From assembly GCF_003352835.1 (NCBI RefSeq), contig NZ_QLVD01000023.1:450100-514099 (forward strand): a stretch of 64,000 bases of DNA. The letters are read 5' to 3'. This document shows, piece by piece, positions 1 through 10,399 of the stretch. How positions within the stretch are numbered: the stretch's first letter is position 1; each line of letters begins with the position of its first letter. The notes beneath the pieces were generated by a model that was given only the letters and a program-made list of their open reading frames with translations, ran no database searches and was not told the DNA's origin. A program made the position numbers and the translations under genes. This DNA comes from Ornithinimicrobium murale. Its GTDB lineage: Bacteria; Actinomycetota; Actinomycetes; Actinomycetales; Dermatophilaceae.

Positions 1-11
1 GAGGCGGGCGG

Positions 12-599
12 TCAGACGGGGTCGGTCGAGGGCTCGGCGTGCAGGGCGGCCATCTCGGCCTCCATCACCATCTCCTCGTCGGCGTCGAGCCGGACGTGCG
101 CCAACAGACTGTGCAGTGCACGTGTCGCGGCGGCCAAGCGCTCGCCCCAGGTCGACAGGTAGCTGAACTGCCACCACCACAGGGCCTCCTGGCGACGTCC
201 GGCCTCCCAGTGGTGCAGACCGTGCGCCAGATCGGAGGCCACCTGCGTCAGGTCGTCGGAGATCAGGCCGTGCACGACCTCGCCCGAGGTGACGGGGTCC
301 TCGACCTCGACATAGTCGTCCACGCCGGCCAGCAGGTCGTGCAGCCCGTTGCGCACCCCCTCGACGTTGGCCTCGGGGCCGGCGTCAGCCTCGAACTGGT
401 CGTGCGGCACCACGTCGACCATCGCGCCCAGCCGGGCGCCGGCCGCCTGCAGCTGCGTCGTGGCGAGCAGCAGGAGCGGCAGGGCGGTGTCGGGTCTGCC
501 ACCGGAGGCCAGCTCGCGCAGGGCGACCAGGTAGGTCCCCGCCTCGCGGGCGGTCTCCTCCGCGAGCACTGCCAGCTCGCGTTCCATCGACTCACTCAT
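12..599 (-). CDS. DUF5063 domain protein
   Basis: A 195-residue cytoplasmic protein without signal peptide or membrane segment, rich in Ala, Leu and acidic residues and probably helical. It begins MSESMERELAVLAEE, contains a Trp-rich stretch (HHWEAGRRQEALWWWQFSY) near residues 130-150, and ends at the window edge region. It lies 32 bp downstream of recR on the same strand. In actinobacteria a DUF5063 protein often follows recR, so size and position support the family call. Its function is unknown. A link to recombination repair is only suggested by the neighbour. Confidence 0.75.
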   Translation of the reverse strand: MSESMERELAVLAEETAREAGTYLVALRELASGGRPDTALPLLLLATTQLQAAGARLGAMVDVVPHDQFEADAGPEANVEGVRNGLHDLLAGVDDYVEVEDPVTSGEVVHGLISDDLTQVASDLAHGLHHWEAGRRQEALWWWQFSYLSTWGERLAAATRALHSLLAHVRLDADEEMVMEAEMAALHAEPSTDPV

Positions 600-631
600 G
601 ACGCCCTCCCCTGTGGTGCGCTCTCAGCGGG

Positions 632-1231
632 TCATGCTTCGATCAGCCTACGCCCTTCAAAGGCCCGCCCCAGGGTGACCTCGTCGGCATACTCCAGATC
701 CCCGCCCACCGGCAGCCCGGAGGCCAGCCGGCTGATCCGCATCCCCAGCGTGCCCAACATCCGAGCGAGATAGGTCGCGGTCGCCTCACCCTCCAGGTTG
801 GGATCCGTCGCAATGATCACCTCGACGACCTTGCCGTCGGCCAGCCGCGTCATCAGCTCGCGGATGCGCAGGTCGCCCGGGCCGATGCCATCGATCGGGC
901 TGATCGCGCCGCCGAGCACGTGATACAGCCCGCGGAACTCCCGGGTGCGCTCGATGGCCACCACGTCCCTGGGCTCCTCGACCACGCAGATCAGGCTCTG
1001 GTCACGCCGTGGGTCGGCGCAGATCCGGCAGCGTTCGGCCTCCGCGACATTGCCGCAGAGCTCACAGAAGCGCACCTTGTCCTTCACCTCGGTCAGCGCC
1101 TCGACCAGTCGGGTGACGTCGTCGGGGTCGGCCGCCAGCAGGTGGAAGGCGATGCGTTGCGCGCTCTTGGGCCCGATGCCGGGAAGCCGGCCGAGCTCAT
1201 CGATCAGGTCCTGGACCACACCTTCATACAC
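632..1231 (-). CDS. recR: Recombination mediator RecR
   Basis: RecR works with RecO to load RecA on single-stranded DNA at gaps. The 199 residues match the family length of about 200. A helix-hairpin-helix segment ([20 protein letters not shown]) lies at residues 13-32. A C4 zinc finger uses C56, C59, C68 and C71 (CELCGN...CRIC). A Toprim domain follows with [14 protein letters not shown] and the acidic [12 protein letters not shown] motif. It is transcribed with the downstream DUF5063 gene. In many bacteria dnaX, ybaB and recR are consecutive. Here the ybaB position is not occupied by a recognisable YbaB gene. Confidence 0.97.
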   Translation of the reverse strand: MYEGVVQDLIDELGRLPGIGPKSAQRIAFHLLAADPDDVTRLVEALTEVKDKVRFCELCGNVAEAERCRICADPRRDQSLICVVEEPRDVVAIERTREFRGLYHVLGGAISPIDGIGPGDLRIRELMTRLADGKVVEVIIATDPNLEGEATATYLARMLGTLGMRISRLASGLPVGGDLEYADEVTLGRAFEGRRLIEA

Positions 1232-1516
1232 AGTGACCTGACTCTAGGCGGTGCGGCTGACAATCCGGCCAGGCGCTCCGACACGACAGACGGACGCCAG
1301 GTACTCGGCCCACTCCTCCCTCCTCGTGCCGACACAGCCTGTGCACAGGGGAGGACAGTGGTCACTGACAGCACCTCAGCGTTCTTGAAGCGCGCCATGG
1401 CAGGCTCCCAGAACCGTTTCGCGCTGTCAGTCCGCCTGGCCGCGTGCCGAATCGCTACCCGGCGGAGTGTGGCGCGGGCTGATGGGCAGGGCTGGCGGAG
1501 TGCGGCGCTGGTGCTG
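1232..1516. other. Gene-free stretch between recR and HAD gene
   Basis: About 285 bp with no convincing reading frame, hairpin terminator or RNA gene. The sequence does not contain the conserved SRP RNA core or a YbaB-like protein in any frame, although these often occur near dnaX/recR in relatives. It probably holds the recR promoter and the 3' end of the HAD transcript. Confidence 0.5.
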
Positions 1517-2197
1517 TCAGGTCAGTATGCCGAGAAGGTCACCTGCGGCGTGGGTCACGACGTCCGGGCCAGCGGCACGCAGCTCCTGCTCCGTCCCGGC
1601 ACCCCAGGTGACGCCCACCGCGCGCATCCCGGCGGCCCGCGCGGCGCGGATGTCGACCACGGCGTCACCGACGTAAGCGCAGTCGGACGGGTCGACCGAC
1701 AGGGCCCTCGCGGCGTGCAGCAGGGGGTCGGGGTGCGGTTTGTGCAGCGCGGTCGCCTCCAGGCCCACCAGGACCGAGAAGTCGTGCCGAAGGCCCACCG
1801 CCTCGAGCCCGCGGCGGACGGTCGACTCGCCCTTGGAGGAGACCACCCCGACGCGGCAGCCGGCCGCCTGAAGCTCATCGAGCAGTTCCGGGACGCCGTC
1901 CACGGCGCGGATCAGCTCGTCGTGGTGAGCGAGGTTCCACTCGCGATAGGTCGTGACCAACAGGTCTGCGCGGTCTGGATAGCGCTCACGGAAGGTGTCG
2001 ACCAGGGTGTGCCCGATCCACGAGCGGGCCTCGGGCTCGGTGATCTCCTCGCCCAGCACGTCTCGCACCGTGTGCTGGAAGGAGGCCACGATCAGCGGGA
2101 TCGTGTCGGCGAGCGTCCCGTCGAAGTCGAAGAGCACCACGGGGTGTCGAGGGCCACCGCTCGGGGGCGATAGCGCCTGGTGGCCGTCCGGGGTCAT
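1517..2197 (-). CDS. HAD-superfamily phosphatase (phosphoglycolate phosphatase-like)
   Basis: A 226-residue soluble HAD hydrolase. Motif I is [11 protein letters not shown] near residue 21, giving the nucleophile and acid-base Asp pair. The C1 cap contains [17 protein letters not shown]. Motif II is GVVSSKG, the motif III Lys lies near HKPHPDPLL, and motif IV is [17 protein letters not shown]. This arrangement is typical of the Gph/PpaX branch, which dephosphorylates small phosphometabolites, but the substrate cannot be read from the sequence. Its first four bases overlap the stop region of the acyltransferase gene upstream, so the two are likely co-transcribed with dnaX. Confidence 0.88.
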   Translation of the reverse strand: MTPDGHQALSPPSGGPRHPVVLFDFDGTLADTIPLIVASFQHTVRDVLGEEITEPEARSWIGHTLVDTFRERYPDRADLLVTTYREWNLAHHDELIRAVDGVPELLDELQAAGCRVGVVSSKGESTVRRGLEAVGLRHDFSVLVGLEATALHKPHPDPLLHAARALSVDPSDCAYVGDAVVDIRAARAAGMRAVGVTWGAGTEQELRAAGPDVVTHAAGDLLGILT

Positions 2198-2868
2198 GCG
2201 GGCAGGTCCGGGGTGCGCTCGTTATAGCGCCCTGCGGGCTCCTGACCGGACATCGCCTGGATGGCCGTCATGATCTCGTCGGTGGCCTCACGGCGGGCCC
2301 GGCCCGCCGGCACGTCATCGAAGCGACCGGTGAAGTCGATGGGGGTGCCGAACTCGACCCGCACCCGGACCCGCTTGGGCAGCCGCGACCCGACCGGTTG
2401 CAGCTGGTCCGTGCCGGTCAGGGCGACCGGGACGACGGGGCACCCGGCGGTCAGGGCCAGCCAGGCCACACCGGTTCGGCCGCGATAGAGCAGCCCGTCG
2501 CGCGAGCGCGTGCCCTCGGGGTAGATCCCGAAGGCACCCCCGCCGCGCAGGTGCTCCAACGCCAGGTCCAGGGACGTCTGTGCCGCCCGGGTGTCGTCGC
2601 GGTTGACCGGGATGCTGCCGATGGCCGTGAAGAAGTTGCGACTCACCATCCCCTTCAGGCCGGTCCCGGTCCAGTAGTCGTCCTTGGCGAGGAAGGCGAC
2701 CTGGCGCGGCGCGGTCAGAGGGATGACGATGCTGTCCGCGAAGGAGAGGTGATTGCTCGCGAGGATGACCGGGCCCTCCGCCGGGACCCGCTCGGCGCCC
2801 ACGACATCGGGTCGCCAGATGGCCAGGGCGGTGGGTCGCACGACGACACGTAGCGCGCTATAGAGCAT
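2194..2868 (-). CDS. Lysophospholipid / 1-acylglycerol-3-phosphate acyltransferase
   Basis: A 224-residue PlsC-family enzyme that would transfer an acyl group to a lysophospholipid at the membrane in glycerolipid synthesis. The catalytic HX4D motif is NHLSFAD (H40, D45). The glycerophosphate-binding motif is [10 protein letters not shown], and [10 protein letters not shown] forms the later conserved block. The N-terminus is mildly hydrophobic, consistent with peripheral membrane attachment. It starts 31 bp after dnaX and overlaps the HAD gene by 4 bp. This is an odd insertion between dnaX and recR. Acyl donor and acceptor are not determinable here. Confidence 0.9.
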   Translation of the reverse strand: MLYSALRVVVRPTALAIWRPDVVGAERVPAEGPVILASNHLSFADSIVIPLTAPRQVAFLAKDDYWTGTGLKGMVSRNFFTAIGSIPVNRDDTRAAQTSLDLALEHLRGGGAFGIYPEGTRSRDGLLYRGRTGVAWLALTAGCPVVPVALTGTDQLQPVGSRLPKRVRVRVEFGTPIDFTGRFDDVPAGRARREATDEIMTAIQAMSGQEPAGRYNERTPDLPA

Positions 2869-2898
2869 CTGGCCTCCAGCAGTCCGGCCGACCCAGGG

Positions 2899-5277
2899 TC
2901 AGTGGGTCGGGTCGTCGTCGACGGAGATCACGGTACCGCCGAGGACGCTCTCGATCACGGGCAGCCCGACGGCTCCGGAGCTCTCGAGGTCCTCGTCGTC
3001 CTCGCGCGGCACGTCACCGCCCGGCTGCCGCACCGGGTCCGGAGCACGCTCTGGGTCTGCCTGCTCTGCTGCCCCGGCTTGCTGATGCGCCGGAACGCCC
3101 TGGGCTGGTCGTGCCCGCTCGGACCCCGGCGCCTGGGGTGCCTGCTCGGGCTCCGGTGTCTCCGCGACGGGCTCGGTCGCCCACGGCGGTGGTGCCTCAC
3201 GCGCGGACTCGGCCCACTCCTGGGCCGGTGGCGCTCCGGCAGGGCTGCCACCCGGTGAGCGGGGTGTCGCCGTCGCCCCAGCCACGCCGAGCTGCTCGGC
3301 GGCGGTGGGCGCCCCAGAGGAAGGCTCAGGGGACGTCCCGGAGGAAGACTCAGGGGACGTCCCGGAGGAAGACTCAGCGGAAGGGCCAGCAGATGACCCA
3401 GCCGAGGGGACTGGGGAGCCGGTTGGCGGGGCCGCCCCGGGCCCGCCTCCGCGTGGCGCGGAGCCCCCGGGGCCACCGCCACCCTGCGGGGAGGCCGTGC
3501 CCTCGACCCTGGCGTCCAGGCCGATGGCATCGACCAGGCCCTGACGGACGACCTCGGCGTGCACACCCTGGTTGAAGGTGGTGGCCAGACCTTCGCTGCT
3601 CAGTCCGAGGAGCACCCGCTGCCCGTCGTAGTCCAGGACCGTGCTGTTGACCGAGACCAGCGTCCAGGTGACCCGGCGGATCTCCTTGACCTTGTCCAGG
3701 ATCTCGGGCCAGGAGCGGCGCACGGCCTCGGTGTCCAGCGACCCGGGGGCGCCGCCGGCAGAGGGTGCCACCGGCTGTTGCGGCGGTCCGGCAGGAGGCG
3801 CCTGTGGCGCCGCGGCCGCAGGCCCCGGCGCGGCAGGCCCGGGCGCTGACTGTGGTGTCTGCACTGGCGGCGCCTGGGTGGGCTGTAGCTCCTGCGCTGG
3901 CGGCGCCTGGGTGGGCTGTGGCTCCTGCGCGGGCGGCGCCTGGGTGGGCTGTGCTGTCTGCGCAGGCGGCGCCTGACTGGGCTGTGGCTCCTGCACGGGT
4001 GCCGCCTGGACAGGTGCTGTCGGCTGTGGTGCGGCGGCGCCACGCGGCGGCGCGACAGCCTCGGGCTGCTCGGAGCGCTGAGGTGGTTGCTGGGCGGCGG
4101 CGGGTGCCCCACCCGGCCCGGCGGCGAGGCGACGCTCGATGCGGTCCAGGCGTGCGGCATACCCGTCCTCCCCGGCGGCAGCCGGGAGCAGGAGACGGGC
4201 ACAGATCAGCTCCAGGTGCAGCCGGTAGGAGACCGCGCCCGTCATCTCCGAGAGGCCCCTGGAGACCACATCGGCGCAGCGGGTCAGGGTGCTCGGACCA
4301 TAGAGCGAGGCCTGCTGGCGCAACCGCTCGACCTGGTCGGTGGGCATGCCCCGGAGCAGGCCACCGGCCCGCTCTCCGACGGCGGCCACGATGATGAGGT
4401 CGCGGTAGCGCTCCAGGAGGTCCTCGACGAAGCGGCGGGGGTCGTGCCCGGACTCCATGACCCGGTCGACCTGCCGGAAGACGGCTGCGGCGTCCTGAGC
4501 CCCCACGGCGTCCACGACCGAGTCGAGCAGCTCCACGTCGGTGAAGCCGAGCAGGGCCGCGGCGCCGTCGTAGGTGAGCCCCCGTTCGTCCGCGCCGGAC
4601 ATCAGCTGGTCGAGCACCGACAACGAGTCACGCACCGACCCTCCGCCGGCCCGGGTCACGAAGGAGAGCACACCGGGCTCGAGCTGCACGCCCTCGGCCG
4701 CGCAGAGCTCCTCCAGGTAGGTGGTCAACCGCTGTGGCGGGACCAGGTGGAACGGGTAGTGGTGGGTGCGCGAGCGGATCGTCGACAGCACCTTGTCCGG
4801 CTCGGTGGTGGCGAAGATGAACTTCACGTGCTCCGGCGGCTCCTCCACCACCTTCAGCAGCGCGTTGAAGCCGTGCGAGGTGACCATGTGCGCCTCGTCG
4901 ATGATGTAGACCTTGTAGCGCGACTGAGCCGGCCCGAAGGCCGCGCGCTCGCGCAGGTCACGGGCGTCGTCAACACCACCGTGGCTCGCGGCGTCGATCT
5001 CGATGACATCGACGGAGCCGGGCCCGCCACGAGCCAGGGCCACGCAGGACTCGCACTCACCGCACGGGTCAGGGGTCGGGCCCTGCTCGCAGTTGAGGCA
5101 GCGCGCCAGGATGCGTGCGCTGGTGGTCTTGCCGCACCCACGGGGCCCGCTGAACAGGTAGGCGTGGTTGACCCGTCCCGAGCGCAGCGCCTGCATCAGC
5201 GGGTCGGTGACATGTTCCTGCCCGATGACGTCGGCGAAGGTCTCCGGGCGATAGCGGCGGTACAGCGCGGTGGTCAC
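2899..5277 (-). CDS. dnaX: DNA polymerase III subunits gamma and tau
   Basis: The clamp-loader ATPase of the replisome, 792 residues. Walker A is GPRGCGKT (residues 44-51). The zinc module uses C63, C72, C75 and C78. The DEAH-type Walker B is IIDEAHM, and the SRC sensor region reads IRSRTHHYPF. Domain III ends near residue 370. About 120 residues of Pro/Gln/Ala-rich linker with 11-residue repeats follow, then a conserved block around SWPEILDKVKEIRR (tau-specific) and a second low-complexity tail. The length is typical for actinobacterial tau. No obvious slippery frameshift site was identified for a short gamma form. The start MTTALYRRYRPETF matches the family. Confidence 0.97.
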   Translation of the reverse strand: MTTALYRRYRPETFADVIGQEHVTDPLMQALRSGRVNHAYLFSGPRGCGKTTSARILARCLNCEQGPTPDPCGECESCVALARGGPGSVDVIEIDAASHGGVDDARDLRERAAFGPAQSRYKVYIIDEAHMVTSHGFNALLKVVEEPPEHVKFIFATTEPDKVLSTIRSRTHHYPFHLVPPQRLTTYLEELCAAEGVQLEPGVLSFVTRAGGGSVRDSLSVLDQLMSGADERGLTYDGAAALLGFTDVELLDSVVDAVGAQDAAAVFRQVDRVMESGHDPRRFVEDLLERYRDLIIVAAVGERAGGLLRGMPTDQVERLRQQASLYGPSTLTRCADVVSRGLSEMTGAVSYRLHLELICARLLLPAAAGEDGYAARLDRIERRLAAGPGGAPAAAQQPPQRSEQPEAVAPPRGAAAPQPTAPVQAAPVQEPQPSQAPPAQTAQPTQAPPAQEPQPTQAPPAQELQPTQAPPVQTPQSAPGPAAPGPAAAAPQAPPAGPPQQPVAPSAGGAPGSLDTEAVRRSWPEILDKVKEIRRVTWTLVSVNSTVLDYDGQRVLLGLSSEGLATTFNQGVHAEVVRQGLVDAIGLDARVEGTASPQGGGGPGGSAPRGGGPGAAPPTGSPVPSAGSSAGPSAESSSGTSPESSSGTSPEPSSGAPTAAEQLGVAGATATPRSPGGSPAGAPPAQEWAESAREAPPPWATEPVAETPEPEQAPQAPGSERARPAQGVPAHQQAGAAEQADPERAPDPVRQPGGDVPREDDEDLESSGAVGLPVIESVLGGTVISVDDDPTH
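3868..3999 (-). repeat. 33-bp coding tandem repeat in dnaX
   Basis: Four units with an exact 33-bp period begin at 3868, 3901, 3934 and 3967 (each starts CGGCGCCTG on the plus strand). They encode an 11-residue Pro/Gln-rich module (PTQAPPAQ...) in the DnaX linker. The reading frame is kept, so this is a coding minisatellite in a flexible linker rather than a regulatory array. Confidence 0.85.
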
Positions 5278-5330
5278 AGGCCGACCCTAGCCGCCGGGAC
5301 CGTCATCCTCCGACCATCACCCACAGGACC

Positions 5331-7571
5331 TCATCGGACCTGCAGCACCGTCATCCGGTGGGCCGCTCGGGTCAGCACCACATAGAGCACCCGGGGGCCA
5401 CCGGGCGACTCCGCGATGATCGCCTCGGGGTCCACGACCACCGTCGCGTCCCACTCCAGACCCTTGGAGGACAACGGGTCGATCAGCACGACGCGCCCGT
5501 CGTGGCGGCCGGTCACCTCGCCCAGGTCTGACCACCAGCGCTGGGGCGCGATCACCGCGATCGAGCCGGCAACCTCCTCGGTCAGACGTGCCAGCGCCTC
5601 GCCGGTGGCTGCCGCGACGGAGGCACCGTCCGCCTCCACGGCGAGCTCCACAGGCTCGACCCCGGTGTCGCGCACCGCGTCCGGGATGTCCGCATCGGGA
5701 ACGTACTGCCGGATCAGGGCCTCGGCATACGCAAAGATCTCGCGGGCGTTGCGGTAGTTGGTGCTCATGTGGAAGGAGCGCCGCACCGAGCTGCCGAAGG
5801 CCTCCTCGCGGGCTGCCAGCGACTCCTCCATGTCGGGCCACGAGCTCTGCGCGGCGTCGCCGACGACCGTCCAGGAGGCCCAGCGGCCACGCCGGCCCAG
5901 CATCCGCCACTGCATCGGGGAGAGGTCCTGGGCCTCATCGACCAGGACGTGGGCGTACTCATCGGCGGCGGTCACCCTGCCGGACAGCAGCCGCTCGCGG
6001 GGATCGGCCGAGATCCGCTGTCCCGCACCGTCCGTGGACGGCGCGGCAGAGATCGACTCGTCCCGGTCCAGGCCGACGCGCAGGGCGGCCGTGCCGTACT
6101 GCGAGGCGTCCTCCAGCTCCTCGATCTCATAGAAGCCGCGCTCCTCCGAGGGCAGGTCCACCATCGGGCCCAGCCGGGCGGCCAGGTCATCAACCAGGGC
6201 CACGTCAGCCACGCTCCAGGTGCCCGTCTCCAGGGCGGTCTGCAGCGAGGCAGCGAGTATGCCGGCACTCTCCTTCCCGAGGAGGTCACCGGCGAGCCGG
6301 TCGGCCGTGTCCGGATCGGCCAGCCAGAGCAGCACCTCCCGAGGGTCGACCGGGCGCCACCACTCACGGGCGAACGCCTCGACATCCGTGGAGTCCTCGA
6401 ACTTGTCCAGGAACTCGTCCTTCTCGCCCTCGCGCACCTGCGCCCACGCGGCCTCGCCGAGCTCCCGCAGCGCCGTGGCGAAGGAGTTGTTGCGCTGGTG
6501 GTGGCGCAGGACAGCGCGCCGCACCCGTGCCAGGGCGGCGCGCTCCAACCGGATCGCGTGGCCTGCGACGAAGACCCGGAGCAGGTCCGGCGCGCCGGGG
6601 ATCGGCTCGCGCGCGAGGCGCCCCAGCACGCGACGGATCGCGAGGCTGCCCTTCAGTGCCGCAGCGCCTGGTGGGTCGTTGCGGGTGGCGGTGATGCCGC
6701 CGACCAGGTCACCGACCGACCGCAGGACGACCGAGTCCTCCCCCAGGCCGGGCAGCACCCGCTCGATATAGGCGGTGTAGGCCGCCGACGGACCCACCAC
6801 CAGGACGCCACCGGACTCGAAACGGCGACGGTCGGCATACAGCAGGTAGGCCGCGCGGTGCAGCGCGACCACGGTCTTGCCGGTCCCCGGCCCGCCGGTG
6901 ATCTCGGTGACCCCACGGGCAGCGGCCCGGATCGCCTCGTCCTGGTGCTGCTGAATGGTCGCGACGATGTCGCGCATCCGCTGGCCCCGCGACCGGGTCA
7001 GCGCCGCGATGAGCGCACCGTCGCCCACGACCACCAGGTCCTCGGGTGCCTCGGCGACCATCAGGTCGTCCTCGATGCCGATGACCAGCTCCCCCTGGCA
7101 GCGCAGCACGCGCCGGCGCAGCACCCCCTGGGGGTCGACGGGGGTGGCGCGGTAGAACGGGGCGGCGGCCGGTGCCCGCCAGTCGATCACCAGCGGTTCA
7201 TAGTCGTCGTCCCGGACGCCGAGCCGGCCGACATAACGCACCTCCCGGTCCGGCTCGCGGTCCGGGACACCGTGATCCAGGTCGAGCCGGCCGAAGACCA
7301 GGCCTTCGTGCTGGTGCTGGAGGGCGGCCGTGCGCCGCGAGGCCGAGAAGACCAGGGCGTCCCGCTCGAAGAGGCCGGCGAGCTCCTCGTCGCGGGGGTC
7401 GCCGGTGCCGCGCCGGTCGGTCTGCCCGCGCGACATGCCTTCGGCATGCACCAGCTGGGCACGGTCGACCGCCTTGGAGAGCTCGGTGTAGACGCGGTCT
7501 ACATGGGTCTGCTCCACGGCGATCTCGCGCGCGAGCACATCCTCGGTGGCTTCAGTCACCTTCGGTTCCAT
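5331..7571 (-). CDS. HelD-family RNA polymerase-recycling ATPase
   Basis: A 746-residue superfamily-1 ATPase. The N-terminus (about residues 1-50) is charged and likely coiled coil, fitting the arm that HelD inserts into RNA polymerase. Walker A is GGPGTGKT in ITGGPGTGKTVVALHRAAYL, Walker B is VDEAQDLSPMQWRML, and motif V/VI includes DPLSSKGLEWDATVVV and YVVLTRAAHR. Length matches mycobacterial HelD (about 740) rather than UvrD or PcrA. HelD/HelR proteins strip RNA polymerase from stalled complexes, and some protect against rifamycins. No rifamycin-associated palindrome was seen upstream. It is separated from dnaX by only 53 bp and may be co-transcribed. Confidence 0.85.
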   Translation of the reverse strand: MEPKVTEATEDVLAREIAVEQTHVDRVYTELSKAVDRAQLVHAEGMSRGQTDRRGTGDPRDEELAGLFERDALVFSASRRTAALQHQHEGLVFGRLDLDHGVPDREPDREVRYVGRLGVRDDDYEPLVIDWRAPAAAPFYRATPVDPQGVLRRRVLRCQGELVIGIEDDLMVAEAPEDLVVVGDGALIAALTRSRGQRMRDIVATIQQHQDEAIRAAARGVTEITGGPGTGKTVVALHRAAYLLYADRRRFESGGVLVVGPSAAYTAYIERVLPGLGEDSVVLRSVGDLVGGITATRNDPPGAAALKGSLAIRRVLGRLAREPIPGAPDLLRVFVAGHAIRLERAALARVRRAVLRHHQRNNSFATALRELGEAAWAQVREGEKDEFLDKFEDSTDVEAFAREWWRPVDPREVLLWLADPDTADRLAGDLLGKESAGILAASLQTALETGTWSVADVALVDDLAARLGPMVDLPSEERGFYEIEELEDASQYGTAALRVGLDRDESISAAPSTDGAGQRISADPRERLLSGRVTAADEYAHVLVDEAQDLSPMQWRMLGRRGRWASWTVVGDAAQSSWPDMEESLAAREEAFGSSVRRSFHMSTNYRNAREIFAYAEALIRQYVPDADIPDAVRDTGVEPVELAVEADGASVAAATGEALARLTEEVAGSIAVIAPQRWWSDLGEVTGRHDGRVVLIDPLSSKGLEWDATVVVDPEAIIAESPGGPRVLYVVLTRAAHRMTVLQVR

Positions 7572-7687
7572 CCCCTCTACCCCGACGGCCTGGTCACGGG
7601 TGCTGCTCCGTCAATGGGTCGGACTAGCCTACCGGTCGCCGGGTGAACAACGGGTGTCCTCGGAGACCTCTGCCCTCCGGCCGTTGC

Positions 7688-8683
7688 TCAGATCCAGCCG
7701 CGGCGGGTCGCCTGCACGCCCGCCTGGAACCGCGTGCTCGCACCGAGCGTCCGCATCAGGGAGGCAACCCGCCGCTCCACCGTGCGTGTGGAGACGCTCA
7801 CGCTGCGTGCGATCTGCTGGTCGGTGGCTCCGGTTGCCAAGAGGCTCAGGATCCGTCGGTCGCGCGGCTCCAGCGGCGCCTCGTCAGTCTCCCCGGCCAT
7901 CCGCGCCAGGGTCGGCGCCATCGGGGTGGACAGTTCGTAGGCCACGTCAAACAGCGCCCCGATCGCCATGACGGCTGCCCGACGCCGCACCACGAACGAC
8001 CCGTCGGCGCGTGGATCGTGGCGGGACAGGTCGACCAGCGCCGTCTTGTCGTCCACCACCAAGCCACTGAACGGGAGGCCATCACCCACCCGGACCGCCA
8101 CCCCGGAGCTCGCGAGCTCCTCGAGGCGGGTCAGCACCCCGTCGTGCTGGAACAGGGCCACGTCCACCACCAGGCTCATCGACCTGCGCGGCACCGACGG
8201 CCACACGATCGCGCTGGGGTCCTCGCCCAGCTGCTGCAGCGTGGCCGGGGAGTCGTCCAGGAAGTAGCGCAGCCGCTCCTGCGCCGTGGCGGACAGGGAG
8301 TGGCTCGCCAGCACGACCTGGTCGACGGACCGCAACATCTCCACGCCGACGAAGGTCGGCTCCTCGGGCTCGACCCTGGCCTGGCGCCAGAGGGCACCGA
8401 GCTCAGGGGCCGTGTTCCGGGTGGAGCGGGCCCGCGCTTCCAGCGTGGCGGCCAGCCGGGGCATGGCCGTCTCCGGGGGCAGGATGTCCCAGACACCGGG
8501 GCCGATCGGCGTGATGAGCTGTCGACCGACCAGGAACGCCGCCCCACGGTCGACGTCGTCCGGGTGCAGCCCCGAGTCGACCAGCGCCTCCCGGGTCGGC
8601 CGGCCGGTCCGCAGCATCGCCAGGTACAGCGAGGTCAGGAAGTCTTCGAACTGTGGGTCCGCCAACTCATCCAGTCTCGGCAC
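7688..8683 (-). CDS. LuxR/TrmB-like orphan transcriptional regulator (copy 1)
   Basis: A 331-residue soluble regulator. The N-terminal part (about 1-70) looks like a degenerate winged helix. The middle (about 90-250) resembles the effector half of TrmB-type regulators. A LuxR-type helix-turn-helix closes the protein (DRRILSLLATGATDQQIARSVSVSTRTVERRVASLM). I chose the GTG at 8683 because GGAGGGAGG stands six bases before it; the open frame continues upstream only because stops are rare. No kinase or receiver domain is present. A paralogue with the same layout lies at 27491-28480, and both have a 32-bp repeat array upstream. Target genes and ligand are unknown. Confidence 0.8.
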   Translation of the reverse strand: MPRLDELADPQFEDFLTSLYLAMLRTGRPTREALVDSGLHPDDVDRGAAFLVGRQLITPIGPGVWDILPPETAMPRLAATLEARARSTRNTAPELGALWRQARVEPEEPTFVGVEMLRSVDQVVLASHSLSATAQERLRYFLDDSPATLQQLGEDPSAIVWPSVPRRSMSLVVDVALFQHDGVLTRLEELASSGVAVRVGDGLPFSGLVVDDKTALVDLSRHDPRADGSFVVRRRAAVMAIGALFDVAYELSTPMAPTLARMAGETDEAPLEPRDRRILSLLATGATDQQIARSVSVSTRTVERRVASLMRTLGASTRFQAGVQATRRGWI

Positions 8684-8892
8684 CGGGTGCCTCCCTCCGT
8701 CGTCGCTCTGTGCGTTGGTCCCACGACACCGTTGCCATTGTGTCGGATCACCGACAATGACTATAAGCCGCCACCTCTCAACGTGACATCTGTCAGCGGT
8801 CATGTCATTGTGGTGCCACCGGCCTAGCCGGAGTGGGGAATGTGTGAGTCGACTGTTATCCCCCCCGAGACAGTCAGACCCCGTTCTCCACC

Positions 8893-8942
8893 GCGTGGCC
8901 CATCTGGGAGAAGACCCCCCCTGCCTCCCAGGTGGGCCACGC
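8893..8942. repeat. Long intergenic hairpin, 18-bp arms
   Basis: The left arm 8893-8910 begins GCGTGGCCCA; the right arm 8925-8942 ends TGGGCCACGC. The arms are complementary at 17 of 18 positions around a 14-base loop (8911-8924). The only non-Watson-Crick position can pair as G-U in RNA. It sits about 180 bp upstream of purD. Confidence 0.8.
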
Positions 8943-8954
8943 CCCGTCTTCCCC

Positions 8955-9018
8955 CATTTTTGGGGAGGTTTGGCCCGCCCCCTGCGCATTTTTGGGGAGG
9001 TTCGGCCCGCCCCCGGCG
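8955..9018 (+). repeat. 32-bp-period repeat array (two units)
   Basis: Two units start at 8955 and 8987, each with the core CATTTTTGGGGAGGTT followed by YGGCCCGCC. They differ at only a few positions. Unit 1 is preceded by CCCC, making a CCCC-ATTTTT-GGGG mini-hairpin. The same unit recurs with the same 32-bp period near the paralogous regulator at 28480. Confidence 0.85.
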
Positions 9019-9121
9019 CCGGGAGCCTGTGGCCTTGCGCAACCACGCCCGCGTCCCGAACCGGTGAGTTCGTGCACAGGGCCGAGTTCTGCCTGAGGCG
9101 ACCCTGGCTTAGTGTCGTCCC

Positions 9122-10395
<1,274 letters not shown>

Positions 10396-10399
<4 letters not shown>

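Larger units (their letters stand above)
8684..9121. other. Structured 438-bp intergenic region between divergent regulator and purD
   Basis: No gene is seen. The stretch contains a possible TATAGT -10 box for the regulator on the minus strand (near 8762), a TGACAT...ATGTCA inverted repeat (8784-8807), an 18-bp-stem hairpin (8893-8942) and a two-unit 32-bp repeat (8955-9018). It must contain promoters for both the regulator and the purD operon. Confidence 0.5.

Noticed and set aside
1232..1516. SRP RNA, tRNA or YbaB gene near dnaX/recR
   Set aside because: The conserved SRP RNA core, tRNA T-arm pattern and YbaB-like protein motifs were not found in any frame or strand.
3868..3999. Regulatory repeat array in dnaX
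   Set aside because: The 33-bp units keep the reading frame and encode the flexible tau linker.
7572..7687. Rifamycin-associated element before the HelD-family gene
   Set aside because: No GC-rich palindrome of the known type lies upstream, so a resistance-inducible HelR role is not supported.
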